A DNA stretch of 64,000 nt, taken from the NCBI GenBank assembly GCA_037953745.1, contig JBAKBP010001402.1, positions 62,001 through 126,000 on the forward strand, read 5' to 3'. Made by a program: the position numbers and the translations under genes. The number at the start of each line of letters is the position of its first letter. Positions within the stretch are counted from its first letter, which is position 1. Under the pieces are notes generated by a model, which searched no databases, had not been told where the DNA came from, and worked only from the letters and a program-made list of their open reading frames with translations. Of this stretch, positions 41,930 through 53,404 are shown piece after piece. Source of the DNA: Lithodes maja. Its lineage: Eukaryota; Arthropoda; Malacostraca; Decapoda; Lithodidae.

Positions 41930-43808
41930 GTTGTTGTTGTTGTTGTTGTTCCCTAAGCTGCCTGGCCGAACAGCCCCGAGTCCCTGAGGAAGGCCACGGC
42001 CACGATCGGGCTTTCCCACAGAGCTCTCATTGAGTGTAGGTTGTGTTGTTGGCGTAAGTGGTTGTGTGAAATGCAGTCTTCTATGATGTGTTTAATGGTA
42101 TGGGGTGCTGTGTTACATCCCGGGCAGGCGTCGACAACGGAGTCATCCAGTCTCTTCTGATAGCTCAGGAGAGCTGGATGGTGTCCGCATCTCAGCCTGG
42201 CCAGGTGGACTCTGTCCTCGCGAGGGAGGGAGGATTCGGAAGGATGGATTTCGGGAGGTCGTGCATGCAGCTGCGTGTTGTCTGTGAGTGAGTGGATGGA
42301 TTGGCGAGAGATATGAGTATGGATGTGCTTCTGGAAGTTGGTTCGGGGTGGGCAGGGAGGGAGAGAGGACAATAATTGTGTGTGATACCGTGTGCTGGGT
42401 GTTGTTTTGATATTTCTTGGTGTCTGTGGGTGTGTTGCCATGTAGTTTAGTGGGTGGTCTTGGTTCGTGGAGGCTGCTGCCAGGAATTGAGTGCCTCTCA
42501 TGTCCAGATGGTCTTTGACTTTGAGGATTTTGGTTTCTTGATGTAGATGATCTGTGGGTGCAGTAGCTGTGCAGCCTGTAATGATCTTCAGGGCTTTGTT
42601 TTGAATCGTCTGTAAGGTCTTATGATGTGTTTCAGCTAGGTTAGAAGCCCAGGCTGGGCTTGCGTATTCCATTACTGATCTTATGTATTGTTTATATACT
42701 GTGGTGGTAGTTTCTTTGTTGTGTCCAAATTTTGTGTGAGCAAGTGACCTGAGGGCGTTAAGTCTGGGTGTCAGTTTCTTTTTAATGTTTGTGGTGTGCT
42801 GTTTGAATGTCATATGAGTACAGTCAGCCCCCCCAATACGCGATTCCACAATTCGCGAAAACCCTAATACACGAGTGACCCCTCGAAAATAACATTAATT
42901 AATTAAACATTAATTACGCGAGGTGGTACCACAATACACGAATCGAGAGCTAAGAAGGGGCCAAATCCGCTATTCCCGCTTGATACGCGAGCACGTCTAC
43001 GTTTCGCGAGGCCCAGGAGTAGCTCTGAAAAAAGAAGAAGACGGGCATACGCCTGCCTTCCCTCCCGCTTACCCTCCCTCCCTCCCTCCCACAGTCCCGC
43101 TCAAGCGTCATAGCCGTGCGGAGTGACCAAACGTTTGTAGTGCCTGCCACTTTTTTCGCCATGCCACGCCAATATAAGAAGATAACACACAAAATGAAGG
43201 TGGAAGTGTTGGATAGCAAGAAAAAAGGAGAAGGAAACTGTGCAATAGGCTTGTCAGAGTAAACTGTTCGTACGATTTGGTCAGGGAGGGAGAAGTTGGA
43301 GAAAATCGTGAAGTCCTACGGTCCTAGTCCTAGTCCTAGCCTATCTACTACTAATTTTAAGGTAAGGTTTCATATTTTTATTCATTGTTCTTATTATATA
43401 TAAGATATAGACTGTACTGTAGAGCCAAAAATGTCGAAAATAAGGCCAAAATTTTTGAAAATAGGCCATAATTGAGAGATGTCACCCATATCTAATTATT
43501 CCTATTTAAAGTTAGGTCCACAATACGCGGATTCCCAATACGCGATGCCTCCTGTCGCCCCTATTCTCGCGTATTGGGGGGGCTGACTGTATCATATGTT
43601 ACTCCTAGGATTTTGGGTGTGTGTGTATGTGTTAGGGGTGTGTTGTTTATGGTGAGTTGAGGGATGTATTCGTGTTCACCTGTCCAGCTTGTGAGCAGGG
43701 TTGCGGTGGATTTGGCTGGGGCTAGATTAAGTCTGTTTGTAGTGCACCAGCCATGTAGTGTGTTGAGATAGGGTTGAAGGAGATCTGTTGCTCTTCTTGG
43801 GTCATGGT
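41930..43808 (-). mobile_element. Jockey-like LINE, 5'-truncated, split by a pogo-like element
   Basis: Minus-strand LINE with a 13-bp target duplication GTTTTTGTTTGTT (41917-41929 and 43809-43821) and an (AAC)n tail. Encodes the end of RT (NLAPAKSTATLLTSW, PKILGVTYDT) and a C-terminal region with CPGCNTAPHTIKHIIEDC, ending GLFGQAA. The main open frame is 41953-42849. The element at 42821-43589 interrupts it, and removing that element through TA joins the frames. Confidence 0.9.
42821..43589 (+). mobile_element. pogo/Tigger-like element with HTH remnant
   Basis: Identical inverted termini beginning CAGTCAGCCCCCCCAATACG, with TA duplicated at 42819-42820 and 43590-43591. Inside, about 43161-43330 on the plus strand encodes a short basic segment (MPRQYKKITHKMKVEVLDSK), then a TAA and TVRTIWSGREKLEKIV. 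This fits the N-terminal helix-turn-helix of pogo/CENP-B transposases. The DDE domain is absent. Confidence 0.88.
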
Positions 43809-44132
43809 GTTTTTGTTTGTTTTCTAGTTTTATGCCGAGTTTTTCGTTATTTTTGCTATTTTTTCGGGTTTCGGCTGGGATTTTGATGCGAGGATTGAGG
43901 CTTTTGGCGCGAGAATTGAAATGGGGAATATTTGGTGTGTGGTGCGAGAATTGAATCAACGAAGACCGGTGTAGCAAAGATGGGGGCTCCACTGTACTGT
44001 AATATCAAAACTCAAAAAAACTAAAACTATATGCTTATAATGTATGTTTATTGGCTATAGTTAAGTTGGATTATGATGCAAAATTTTCATTGCCTTGAAA
44101 ATCCCCCCCCACCCCCCCAGTGAGGGTGTTAA

Positions 44133-44561
44133 CCCGTCCAGCCCCGGCTAGTTTTGTAATGTTTGTTCACCAGAACCCGGCCGGTTTTCAAAAAATGGTT
44201 TTATTCCAGAAACAATAGCGAATGGGTTAGGAATGAAGGAAAAACCACGAAAAACCGCTCAAAAAGCTTAAAGAATGGTCCTACAGAGCCCCCGAAAACG
44301 TATTTTACAAGAGTAAAAAATTGAAGGCAATTACCCCAAAAAAACAGGTTATTGCGCGCTCACGCGCACGCACGTGGACTTTGAGAGTTTTCAACCATCG
44401 GCACGGTTGCGTGGGATACGTACACAGTTCCCATACAAATCTGAGCCCTCTTGAGTGGCTACACCTGAGGTTACGGTCGGCGCAATTAGGGTGACGCGCC
44501 AGGCGCGTCTCTGGGGCTGTGCGTTACATACATCGCCGACGCGTCGCTGGGGCTGTACGGG
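44133..44561. mobile_element. TTAA-flanked non-autonomous piggyBac-like element
   Basis: TTAA at 44129-44132 and 44562-44565. Imperfect inverted ends: CCCGTCCAGCCCCGG and CCCGTACAGCCCCAG. No ORF. Confidence 0.75.
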
Positions 44562-44754
44562 TTAAGATGTTCCACCATCGTAAGTTTAATTTAGTTAATT
44601 TATGTTCATAACTTACTATGAGCATTGGTCATTTATTCAGATGGTGAATTATCATATCGTCTGGCGGTAATTCCAATAGTGCGTGAAGCAGTGATCAACC
44701 CTGCTTCATATTATACGTTGATATTTATCCGTATATTATCGCCTGATTTAAATT

Positions 44755-45965
44755 CATACTAGCAGGGGTACCCGGCGTTGTCCGGGTTTAAATTCTACCA
44801 TTTATTTATGAACACATGAAACATCTACCACCACTACTACTACCATAATCACCATCATCAATCACTACTACCACAATCATCACAATACTACTACTACCAT
44901 AATCACCGGCCTCGACCTCCCTGTGCCTCATTAAACGGCAACCTCGCTTTTGGCCGCTAAATGACCTCCGATTTTGGATCTGACCTCATCCGTACCCCCA
45001 TTTTGGGGGGCGGCGAACAACTTTCGTTCCATACACCTTTTCGATCGGAGGCCTCCTTCTGCCCCAAACCGCCATTTTTTTCAATTTGTTTTCAATTTCG
45101 GTCTCGAAACGACCTCCGATTGTGGCCTCGCCGCCTCTATGACCTGACCCAGGTCAATTGACACCCACATGCAAAGTTTCAGCTCCCCAGGTCCAAAACT
45201 GCGGCCGCCTATTAACCCGTTGAGCCCCGGCTAGTTATAATATTTTGTTCACCCCAGTCCCAAGCCATTTTCACTTCTTTTTTTTTGTTTGCTAAAATGG
45301 AAGACAAGGATGAGAAATGAAAAAAAAAAAAAAAAAAAATCACCTCGGACATTTTTTTTTTGGGGGGGGGGGGGGGCCGGTGGGGGGTTGTGGGGGGGGA
45401 GCCTCAAAAAAAATTGTTGAGCCAAAATGGAAGAGAATGGTAAGAAATGAAGACAAAAATAAAAAAAAACTCATTTCGGTCATTTGGGGGGCGGGGGGGG
45501 GGGGGGTTCAATAGTTCGTCTCCCCCGCATGACCACCCGCCCGGGAGCACTAGGGTAAAAACTGAGTATGGCATTGTACGGCATACATCCTAAGGAGTGT
45601 CTCACATAAATCTCAAGCCTCTAGCTCCCATACGACCGGAGTAATGAAGGTTCAAAGTGGCGGTAAACTATGGGTGTAAACTATCCCCACTAAGCCCTCC
45701 ACCACCAGCCGCGCGGCTGTCTCGGCCCGCTCACACCTACTGGCCCGGCTCCCACACACACTACGGTACCTCCCCCTCCTATTCTCCCGCCATTTCCTAC
45801 CTTACGAGCCACGTAAGTGTTTTTTATATGTCGGACGCACGTGATGCGTCGCTGGGAGTTGGTGATCAAACACTGCCGACGCAACACGTGCGGCGCTGGG
45901 TCTCACTGGGTTAAGAACACACAGACAGACAAACAGACACACGAACTGATTTAATAATATAGATT
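44755..45965. repeat. Possible interspersed repeat split by a TTAA element
   Basis: Starts near ACTAGCAGGGGTACCCGGCG and ends in a GACAGACAAACAGACACACG-type tail followed by AATATAGAT. The combination resembles a widespread arthropod repeat, but I cannot assign the class. Short ACC/ATC-rich runs occur near 44820-44910. Confidence 0.35.
45216..45910. mobile_element. TTAA-flanked non-autonomous piggyBac-like element
   Basis: TTAA at 45212-45215 and 45911-45914. Ends CCCGTTGAGCCCCGGC and CCCAGTGAGACCCAGC are imperfectly inverted. The interior includes A-runs and two G-runs near 45360 and 45490. No real ORF. Confidence 0.7.
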
Positions 45966-46389
45966 ATTTCGTTCAATGACGTGGTCTCTATGATTTTCCC
46001 AAAACTCTCTATACTGTGGCGAAATTATGTAACCCATTTATTATTAATGGGTTTGTCCGGTATATTGATGTAGTTCGCATATTATATTATGCGTTGTATA
46101 AGCATGTTTTATTTAGTTGTTTAGTCCTATGTGGTCCTACTTGCATTATTTAAGTAAGAATTACATTGTGCATAAGGAACCATTTGCCAAGCTGGTTCAT
46201 GTAGAGCCATCTGGTGGAGTCAGTGGATACCAGCTGGACACGAGTTAGTCCGCATTTAACAATTGAAAGAACAACACCTAGCTCGCGTTTCTCTCATATT
46301 GGCAATTGTTTATCCTTATTATCTTACTCTTTTAGTTATTCATTGGCATATTTAACGTAATATTAGACGGACTCTAAGGGTGTATTTGT

Positions 46390-46640
46390 TTACCTAATTG
46401 TATTTACCTAGTTGTAGTTTACAGGAGTTGAGCTAAGCTCGTGTTGTCCTGTCTCTCAGTCTACTTTCATCCAATTTTTTCTTGAAAATATGGATGTTCC
46501 TTGCCCCTACCACCTCCTCCTCCAGCCTATTCCATTTGTCAATACATCTATAGGGGAAGCTAAACTTCCTGATATCATTCTTGCAGGTAGGTCTTTTTAC
46601 TTTGTAGCTGTGGCCTCTAGTTATTCCTGTATCCATAATG
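46390..46640 (-). mobile_element. CR1/L2-like LINE 3' fragment
   Basis: Nearly identical to 4814-5060, including the 14-bp tail repeat and codons for the C terminus (TRGHSYKVKRPTCKNDIRKF). Truncated 5' at about 46640. Confidence 0.85.
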
Positions 46641-47743
46641 GGGGAATAATACAAAATTTGTCTGCTATTTTTCCCGCCTTAGGTTCACACCCAACCAAAA
46701 TCTGTTGCCATCGAGTGAATTGAATTTTTAAAATCGCAGTCATCAAAATATCACTCGATTTCTATAGTCATGAATGTTACAGATATATTACTCTCAAATT
46801 CTATTCAGTACATTGTCCAATATACAAAGTCTATCTATCTATCTATCTATTGCCTGATGCCGTGATCCCCGAAGAGGTGGCCACGAACGAACCGCCCCCA
46901 TGCACCTCTGTCCCCAATCAGTCGACGCCCCTCCCCCCAACCAGCACCGCCTTCGTTCATATACTTCCTCACTCCATCCTTCCACCTCTCTTTCGGTCTA
47001 CCTCTCCCTCTCTGTCCCTCCACCTCGCTCTCGTACACCCTCTTAGTCATTCTCTCGCTTTCCATACGTTCCATATGGCCGAACCATCTCAAGTTGTTCC
47101 TTTTCACACTTTCCAGCACATCTACCTCCACACCACACCTCCTTCTTACTTCCTCATTAGTCTGTCTATCCCTCCATGTAACTTCGCACGCACTTCTTAA
47201 GTAATTCATTTCCACTGCTCTCACTTTTGGTCTGAGTCTCTCAACCAACGTCCATGCTTCACTTCCGTAAGTTAGTGTCAGGATTACCACACTGTCATGC
47301 AAGGACTTCTTCACTTCCATACTGACCACCCTATTTCTTGTTACTGCTTTCAGCGTTCCTACAACCCTCTTCCCCTGTTGTACCCTCTCCCGCACTTCTT
47401 CATCCATAGTCCCATCTTTACTTAACACACTGCCCAGATACTTAAAAGAGTTGACGATCTCCATAGCCTGACCGTTCAGCTTCACCTCACACTCTGTGAC
47501 TTCACCCATTTCGAAGACCATAACCTTGCTCTTCCCTGCATATACTGTACCTTCAAATTCCGTTTTTCGCACACTGTTCCAAACTCATTTACCAGACCCT
47601 GCAACTGCCATTCATTATCACTCATCAGAACTGTATCATCCGCAAACATCAGTATAGGTAGCTTCCACTCAATTCCCTCCCTTTTCAGCGATACACCAAC
47701 ATCCACTGTTCTTGATAGTATTTCTTTCATGACTCCATCCATG

Positions 47744-48017
47744 AAAGTGTGAAAAGGAACGACTTGAAATGGTTCGGCCATATGGAACGTATGGAAAGCG
47801 AGAGAATGACTAAGAGGGTGTACGAGAGCGAGGTGGAGGGACAGAGAGGGAGAGGTAGACCGAATGAGAGGTGGAAGGATGGAGTGAGTAAGTACATGAA
47901 CGAAGGCGGTGCTGGTTGGGGGGAGGGGCGTCGACTGACTGGGGACAGAGGTGCATGAGGGCGGTTCGTTCGTGGCCACCCCTTTGGGGATCACGCCGTC
48001 TGGCAATAGATAGATAG
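47744..48017 (+). mobile_element. Short 3' fragment of the same GATA LINE, opposite orientation
   Basis: Encodes the C-terminal LKWFGHMERMESERMTKRVY segment and ends GGCAATAGATAGATAGA. It sits within the RT domain of the LINE on the other strand, creating a hairpin-prone inverted repeat with 46850-47110. Confidence 0.85.
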
Positions 48018-48062
48018 AACCACGGGGACATCACACACCCCTGTTTCAAACCAACATTCAGG

Positions 48063-48880
48063 AAATTCCCGGCGCGACCGAAGCCGCTCCAAGGACCCGT
48101 GCCCCCAGGGAGGGGGCAGGGGATGGTTGTGACGGTTTGGCTCCCGAAACTGCTCCCCGCGGCCGGCATCCGGTTTTCCTCCACTGGTCGTTGATTTTGT
48201 CTTCGGCCGTGGAGGGACGGCAGCCATCCGCGGTTGGCAGCCTCGAGAGGTGGCCCCACGGCATAGACGCCGCCACATCAGGACCAAATCCTCAAAGTAA
48301 GACCATCTGGACATGAGAGGCACTCAATTCCTGGCAGCAGCCTCCACGAACCAAGACCACCCACTAAACTACATGGCAACACACCCACAGACACCAAGAA
48401 ATATCAAAACAACACCCAGCACACGGTATCACACACAATTATTGTCCTCTCTCCCTCCCTGCCCACCCCGAACCAACTTCCAGAAGCACATCCATACTCA
48501 TATCTCTCACCGATCCATCCACTCACTCACAGACAACACGCAGCTGCATGCACGACCTCCCGAAATCCATCCTTCCGAATCCTCCCTTCCTCGCGAGGAC
48601 AGAGTCCACCTGGCCAGGCTGAGATGCGGACACCATCCAGCTCTCCTGAGCTATCAGAAGAGACTGGATGACTCCGTTGTCGACGCCTGCCCGGGATGTA
48701 ACACAGCACCCCATTACATTAAACATATCATAGAAGACTACATTTCACACAACCATTTACGCCAACAACACAATCTACACTCAATGAGAGCTCTGTGGGA
48801 AAGCCCGATCGTGGCCATGGCCTTTCTCAGGGACTCGGGGCTGTTCGGCCAGGCAGCTTAGGGAACAACAACAACAACAA
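48063..48880 (+). mobile_element. Chimeric retro-insertion: GC-rich head joined to Jockey-like LINE 3' end
   Basis: Flanked by CCAACATTCAGG at 48051-48062 and 48881-48892, so it entered as one unit. About 48063-48283 is a GC-rich segment not recognised elsewhere in the window. From about 48284 it is the LINE 3' end (ORF 48313-48861, ending GLFGQAA), nearly identical to 41953-42500, with an AAC tail. It could be a LINE-derived SINE or a template-switch product. Confidence 0.8.
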
Positions 48881-50365
48881 CCAACATTCAGGTCAAAGAA
48901 CTCGCTCTGCTCACTCTCCACACGTCCTGCCGCCTTTGCACCCTCATATATGCTCTTCACTGCTTTCAGCAACTTGCCATCTACTCCGTATATTCTAAGT
49001 ACTGTACTTTCCACAAACCTTCTCTATCCACTCTGTCATAGGCCTTCTCCAAGTCCATAAAGGCAACATACACCTTTTGTTTCTTCTCCAGATATTTCTC
49101 CACAACACAATTGAGGGTAAAAATCTGATCTACACATCCTCTTCCCTTCCTAAAACCTCCCTGCTCGTCACCTATCCATTTCTCCGTTCTCACTCTCACT
49201 CTCTCAATCACTACCCTACTGTATACCTTCCCTACTACGCTTAGAAGACATATTCCTTGGTGGTTACCACACACTCCTCTTTCCCCTTTGCCCTTTTGTA
49301 GGGGGACTATTATGCCGGTCTTCCAGTCATCGGGTGCACTCCCCTTCTCCCATGCTAGTTTGCACATTTTCCATACCCATTCGATCACTATCTCACCACC
49401 ATACCTCAACATTTCCCCACACACTCCGTCTGTTCCTGGTGCTTTCCCCAACTTCACTCTTTTCATGGCTTCCCACACTTCTGACCTCCTGATCCCCACC
49501 TCCTCCTCCACTACTTCTCGTCTTCTCCCTCCCATACCATATCCAGCTATGTTTGCTGGCTCTTCATTCCTTACATTTAGCAACTCATTGAAGTACTCCC
49601 TCCATCTTTCGACTCTCTCTTGCTTCTCGGCTAGCATTCTCCCATTCTTATCTTTCACACCCTTACTGTTTCCCTTGCTACCTTCCCTAACTTTCTTGAC
49701 TTCTTTCCAGAACAGTTTCTTACTCTCCCTCCATTTTACACTCAGATTCCTTCCAAATTCCTCATCTACTCTTCTCTTACTTTCCTTCACTACTCTCTTC
49801 ACCACCCTCTTACTCTCCACGTACCTTGCTCGTTTCTGTCTCTCGAAATCTTCATTCCCTCTACTACCTAACCACTCTCTACTGTATATGCTTTCTTCTT
49901 TTCTTCCACAGCTATTCTTACCTCTTCTGTCCACCATGCTGTACCTTTCACTCCCCTCCCTCTTCTCCTCATTCCACACACCTCCTCACATGCTGCACAG
50001 ATCTCATCCTTAAACACCTTGCTCATCTCCTCCACTTCCTCCATAACTTCAAGGTCGAACCCACCTAGTCGTCTTTCCACTGCTCTCCTGTACTCCTCCC
50101 TGACTTCCTCCTCCTGCATCCTCTCCACCCTCCTCACCATTCCACCCTCCTCTCGCCTCCCTCCAGCTCTCCTCCCCCACTTCTTTTGTATCCTAACCTT
50201 AGCTACCACTCATAATGATCAGACAGACCCCCTCCCATACCCCTATACACCCTAGCATCCATCACAGATTTCTTCATTCGTTCATCCACACATACATAAT
50301 CAATCAATGATTTTCGTTCCACCACTGTCTCATCCTCCATCGTCCACACCCGTTTCAAAGTATTT

Positions 50366-52156
50366 ATGATAAATAAAAAAGATTCTATTAGGCCTACACA
50401 AACAATTGGTAATCGCCCTAAAAGTAGTCCTGTTAATATTTCAATAGATAGGTATTCATGTCCTAAAAATTATAATATGTATAAAAACTCAAGCTGAACT
50501 TATAAAATAATCGTCATTAGCCACTTTACTGGATATTAGATTATACAATTATAAACTAGTTTCAGAACTGGCAAGCGCATTATAAATTGATGCCAGTGTT
50601 CGCTACCCATAATAGTCATTAAACGAAACTTCTCAGACAGTAAACATCTCCTCACTTGACTTACTTTGTTAAATTTGACATTTGTTGTGCATCTATGTGC
50701 ACATTAGCAGTAATGGTGGTAGGTATTTGTTTCCCACAGATGGGAATCTTATTATAATGTGGATTATAGCCTTAATAAAGGTAAAATATTCAGTTATAGA
50801 TTGTGTCGTGCGTGCGTGTGTGTGTGTGTGTATTCCAAGGTTGCCAGCGCACATCACATCTCCAAACTCGCCCAAAAGTAGCCCAATCACTTAATACCGC
50901 ACAACAGACAATTTCAGCTATTTTAATCCTATCACACACATTTTCTGATATGTTTATCTTTAACAGCTATGCATGCATGATACTATGAGTTCCCCAAATA
51001 TCACTAGGCCTAGTCAAATATAGCCTACTGTATGAGTAGTGGCCTACGTGTCACATCATTTAAATATTAATGAAATACCACATACATTATTATCACAATC
51101 ATGCACTCATCAAATCTGCATCAATGTCCCAATCCTGCACCCTCACAAGCAATCACTTAATTAGGCTACTCAGTCACCACCACATAGGCTACCATACATG
51201 TATAGTACATCCAACAGAAAGCCATGATGAACGTTTGTATGAAATACAGCCTAGCTATACTCAACACTCGACACCTCTACAACTTTAATAGTAGCCTACA
51301 GTATATAGAACCAGCCCAATTCCGCTTTTCTCAATTTTAGTTAGTTAGGATAATACTTCAGAGGCTATCCACCCCATCACACTGTAAATCAAGAATATCG
51401 TTAGAAATGGAAACTCGCAAATCTACGCTTATGAACGAATCCTAACTAGCCCATGGTGCGAACAAAAGAAGGCGTTGGCAACACTGTGTACGTATATCCC
51501 GCCGCGGTCAGCTGACCACCTAAACCGTCGCCCGCGGAAAAGACAGTGTTGTAATTTTTTTTGTCATCTTTTTCGAATTTCCTGCATTTCCACGTATGTA
51601 ATTTGCTGCCACTGTGTTCTATGACATTCTTATTCACATTGATTGATTTCCTGTGACTAGTCTAATAAGAAATATAGCCGGTAACCTATTTAGCTGCCCG
51701 ATTTGATAGTGGATTATAAATAGGTAACATAAAAGCGCACGATAGCTTGTTTTGTAGGAAAGAAACTATAGTGCACATTGATTGATTTCCTGTCACTGGT
51801 CTAATAAGAAATATAGCCGGTAACTTATTTAGCTGCCCGATTTGATAGTGGATTATAAATAGGTACCGTAACATAAAAGCGCACGATAGCTTGTTTTGTA
51901 GGAAAGAAACTATAGTGCGCAGGCACAGACATTCAACCTGCCAAATGCTACAGCTACAGAATATAATACCGTATGTTCAGCCAATTTCTACTGAAACACG
52001 TATTTGTTAGTAACTAAAAAGGAAGTAAATACAATACTTCAATGAGTATTAAAATTTCGCCCAGCCTATTACACCACATTAGATAAAACTCAATTTTTAG
52101 TTCAGGAAGCTGATATTTATATATCAAATTATGTTAATTATTATATATTCACTGCA
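50366..52156. other. Unassigned A/T-rich DNA with a 139-bp tandem duplication
   Basis: No coding signal. Bases 51635-51773 are repeated at 51774-51919 with small differences (shared GATTTCCTGTGACTAGTC-type start). A (GT)n run lies near 50812-50831. Confidence 0.6.
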
Positions 52157-52169
52157 TTAACGAGTATAT

Positions 52170-52794
52170 GGAGATCGTCAACTCTTTTAAGTATCTGGGC
52201 AGTGTGTTGAGTAAAGATGGGACTATGAATGAAGAAGTGCGGGAGAGGGTACAACAGGGGAAGAGGGTTGTAGGAACGCTAAAAGCAGTAACAAGAAATA
52301 GGGTGGTCAGTATGGAAGTGAAGAAGTCCTTGCATGACAGTGTGGTAATCCCAACACTGACTTACGGAAGCGAAGCATGGACGTTGGTTGAGAGACTCAG
52401 ACCAAGAGTGAGAGCAGTGGAAATGAATTACTTAAGGAGTGCGTGCGGAGTTACATGGAGGGATAGACAGACTAATGAGGAAGTAAGAAGGAGGTGTGGT
52501 GTGGAGGTAGATGTGCTGGAAAGTGTGGAAAGGAACAACTTGAGATGGTTCGGCCATATGGAACGTATGGAAAGCGAGAGAATGACTAAGAGGGTGTACG
52601 AGAGCGAGGTGGAGGGACAGAGAGGGAGAGGTAGACCGAATGAGAGGTGGAAGGATGGAGTGAGGAAGTACATGAATGAAGGCGGTGCTGGTTGGGGGGA
52701 GGGGTGTCGACTGACTGGGGACAGAGGTGCATGGGGGCGGTTCGTTCGTGGCCACCCCTTCGGGGATCACGGCGTCAGGCAATAGATAGATAGA
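52170..52794 (+). mobile_element. GATA-tailed LINE 3' copy with 13-bp target duplication
   Basis: ORF 52168-52785 encodes the C-terminal region (SFKYLGSVLSKDGTM, LTYGSEAWTLV, NLRWFGHMERM) of the LINE at 46832-50365. TTAACGAGTATAT flanks it at 52157-52169 and 52795-52807. The frame is intact within the 5'-truncated copy. Confidence 0.92.
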
Positions 52795-52880
52795 TTAACG
52801 AGTATATAACCATCATATTATGAATCTAGTAAAAATATACTACACAACTGTGTCATAGATAAGTGTGCGAACTGTATTAA

Positions 52881-53297
52881 CCCTTTGGGTGCAGCCATTT
52901 TTGGGCTATTTAGGGCATATTTAGGCACTCCTGAATGATAAATCAAGCATCTGCATTAAATAAAGTGTATTCTGCCGAAAACTAGGCGAGAATAGCTTCA
53001 AAATGACACCAGAACGGGTCCCGTACGTGGTCTGGTTCACCCGCAGTGGTGCCAGTGAAACGCGGGAAACCGGCTATTATGTAACACTCGCTCGCTTGGC
53101 TACACTGCTGGGAGACAGAGAGAGAGACCCGCGCGAGACACAGCCAACCTCAGTGAGCCGCTCGGTGCTCTGAGGGTCGGAGGTGGGCCCCTCACGCTCC
53201 TGCCCACTAACACTAATTTTTTACAGTTTTACACGCTTAGCCTGGAAATTGTTGTAACTTGCCAAAACATTCCAGAACGTCATCCGCAGCGAATGGG
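52881..53297. mobile_element. TTAA-flanked non-autonomous element
   Basis: TTAA at 52877-52880 and 53298-53301. Imperfect inverted ends CCCTTTGGGTGCAGCC and CCCATTCGCTGCGGAT. No ORF. Assignment to piggyBac rests on the target site and the CCC start only. Confidence 0.6.
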
Positions 53298-53404
53298 TTA
53301 AACCTCTTAAATCACGAAAGCCCTCAAAACACCTCAATGGTGCATCACACACGATAGTCATTTGAATAAGACCCCCAGCGCCATCTGGATTTTTAGTACG
53401 GTTT

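Larger units (their letters stand above)
40512..43994 (+). mobile_element. pogo/Tc1-like element with nested SINE and LINE
   Basis: Termini CAGTGGAGCCCCCATC (left) and its inverse GATGGGGGCTCCACTG (right), flanked by TA at 40510-40511 and 43995-43996. No transposase ORF is left. It belongs to the same family as 58374-59782, sharing the stretch around GATCGGATCTCGGATT in opposite orientation. It contains the SINE at 41050-41464 and the LINE at 41930-43808. Confidence 0.85.
40252..44101 (+). repeat. 178-bp tandem duplication split by a pogo-like element
   Basis: The sequence around 40254-40431 repeats from 40432. The second copy stops at 40511 and resumes at 43995-44101 after the element at 40512-43994. 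Shared landmarks are TTGTAATTATAAGTTAGTTG and TGCTTATAATGTATGTTTAT. Confidence 0.75.
46832..50365 (-). mobile_element. APE-type LINE with (GATA)n tail, with two nested insertions
   Basis: Minus-strand LINE from the end of the endonuclease (SLIDYVCVDER, GGLSDHYEW, about 50200-50340) to a GATA-type tail at 46832-46852. RT motifs: GDEQGGFRKGRGCVDQIF, FMDLEKAYDRVDREGLW (about 49030-49080), LNVGLKQGCVMSPW (split by insertions near 48050) and FADDTVL (about 47630). The C-terminal domain includes LTYGSEAWTLV and NLRWFGHMERMESERM. Most frames are open (48981-49979 and 46847-47572), so this copy is fairly young apart from its insertions at 47744-48017 and 48063-48880. Confidence 0.88.

Noticed and set aside
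43561..43992. Single 143-codon minus-strand protein
   Set aside because: It is a fusion of pogo-like terminal sequence with the start of the truncated LINE.
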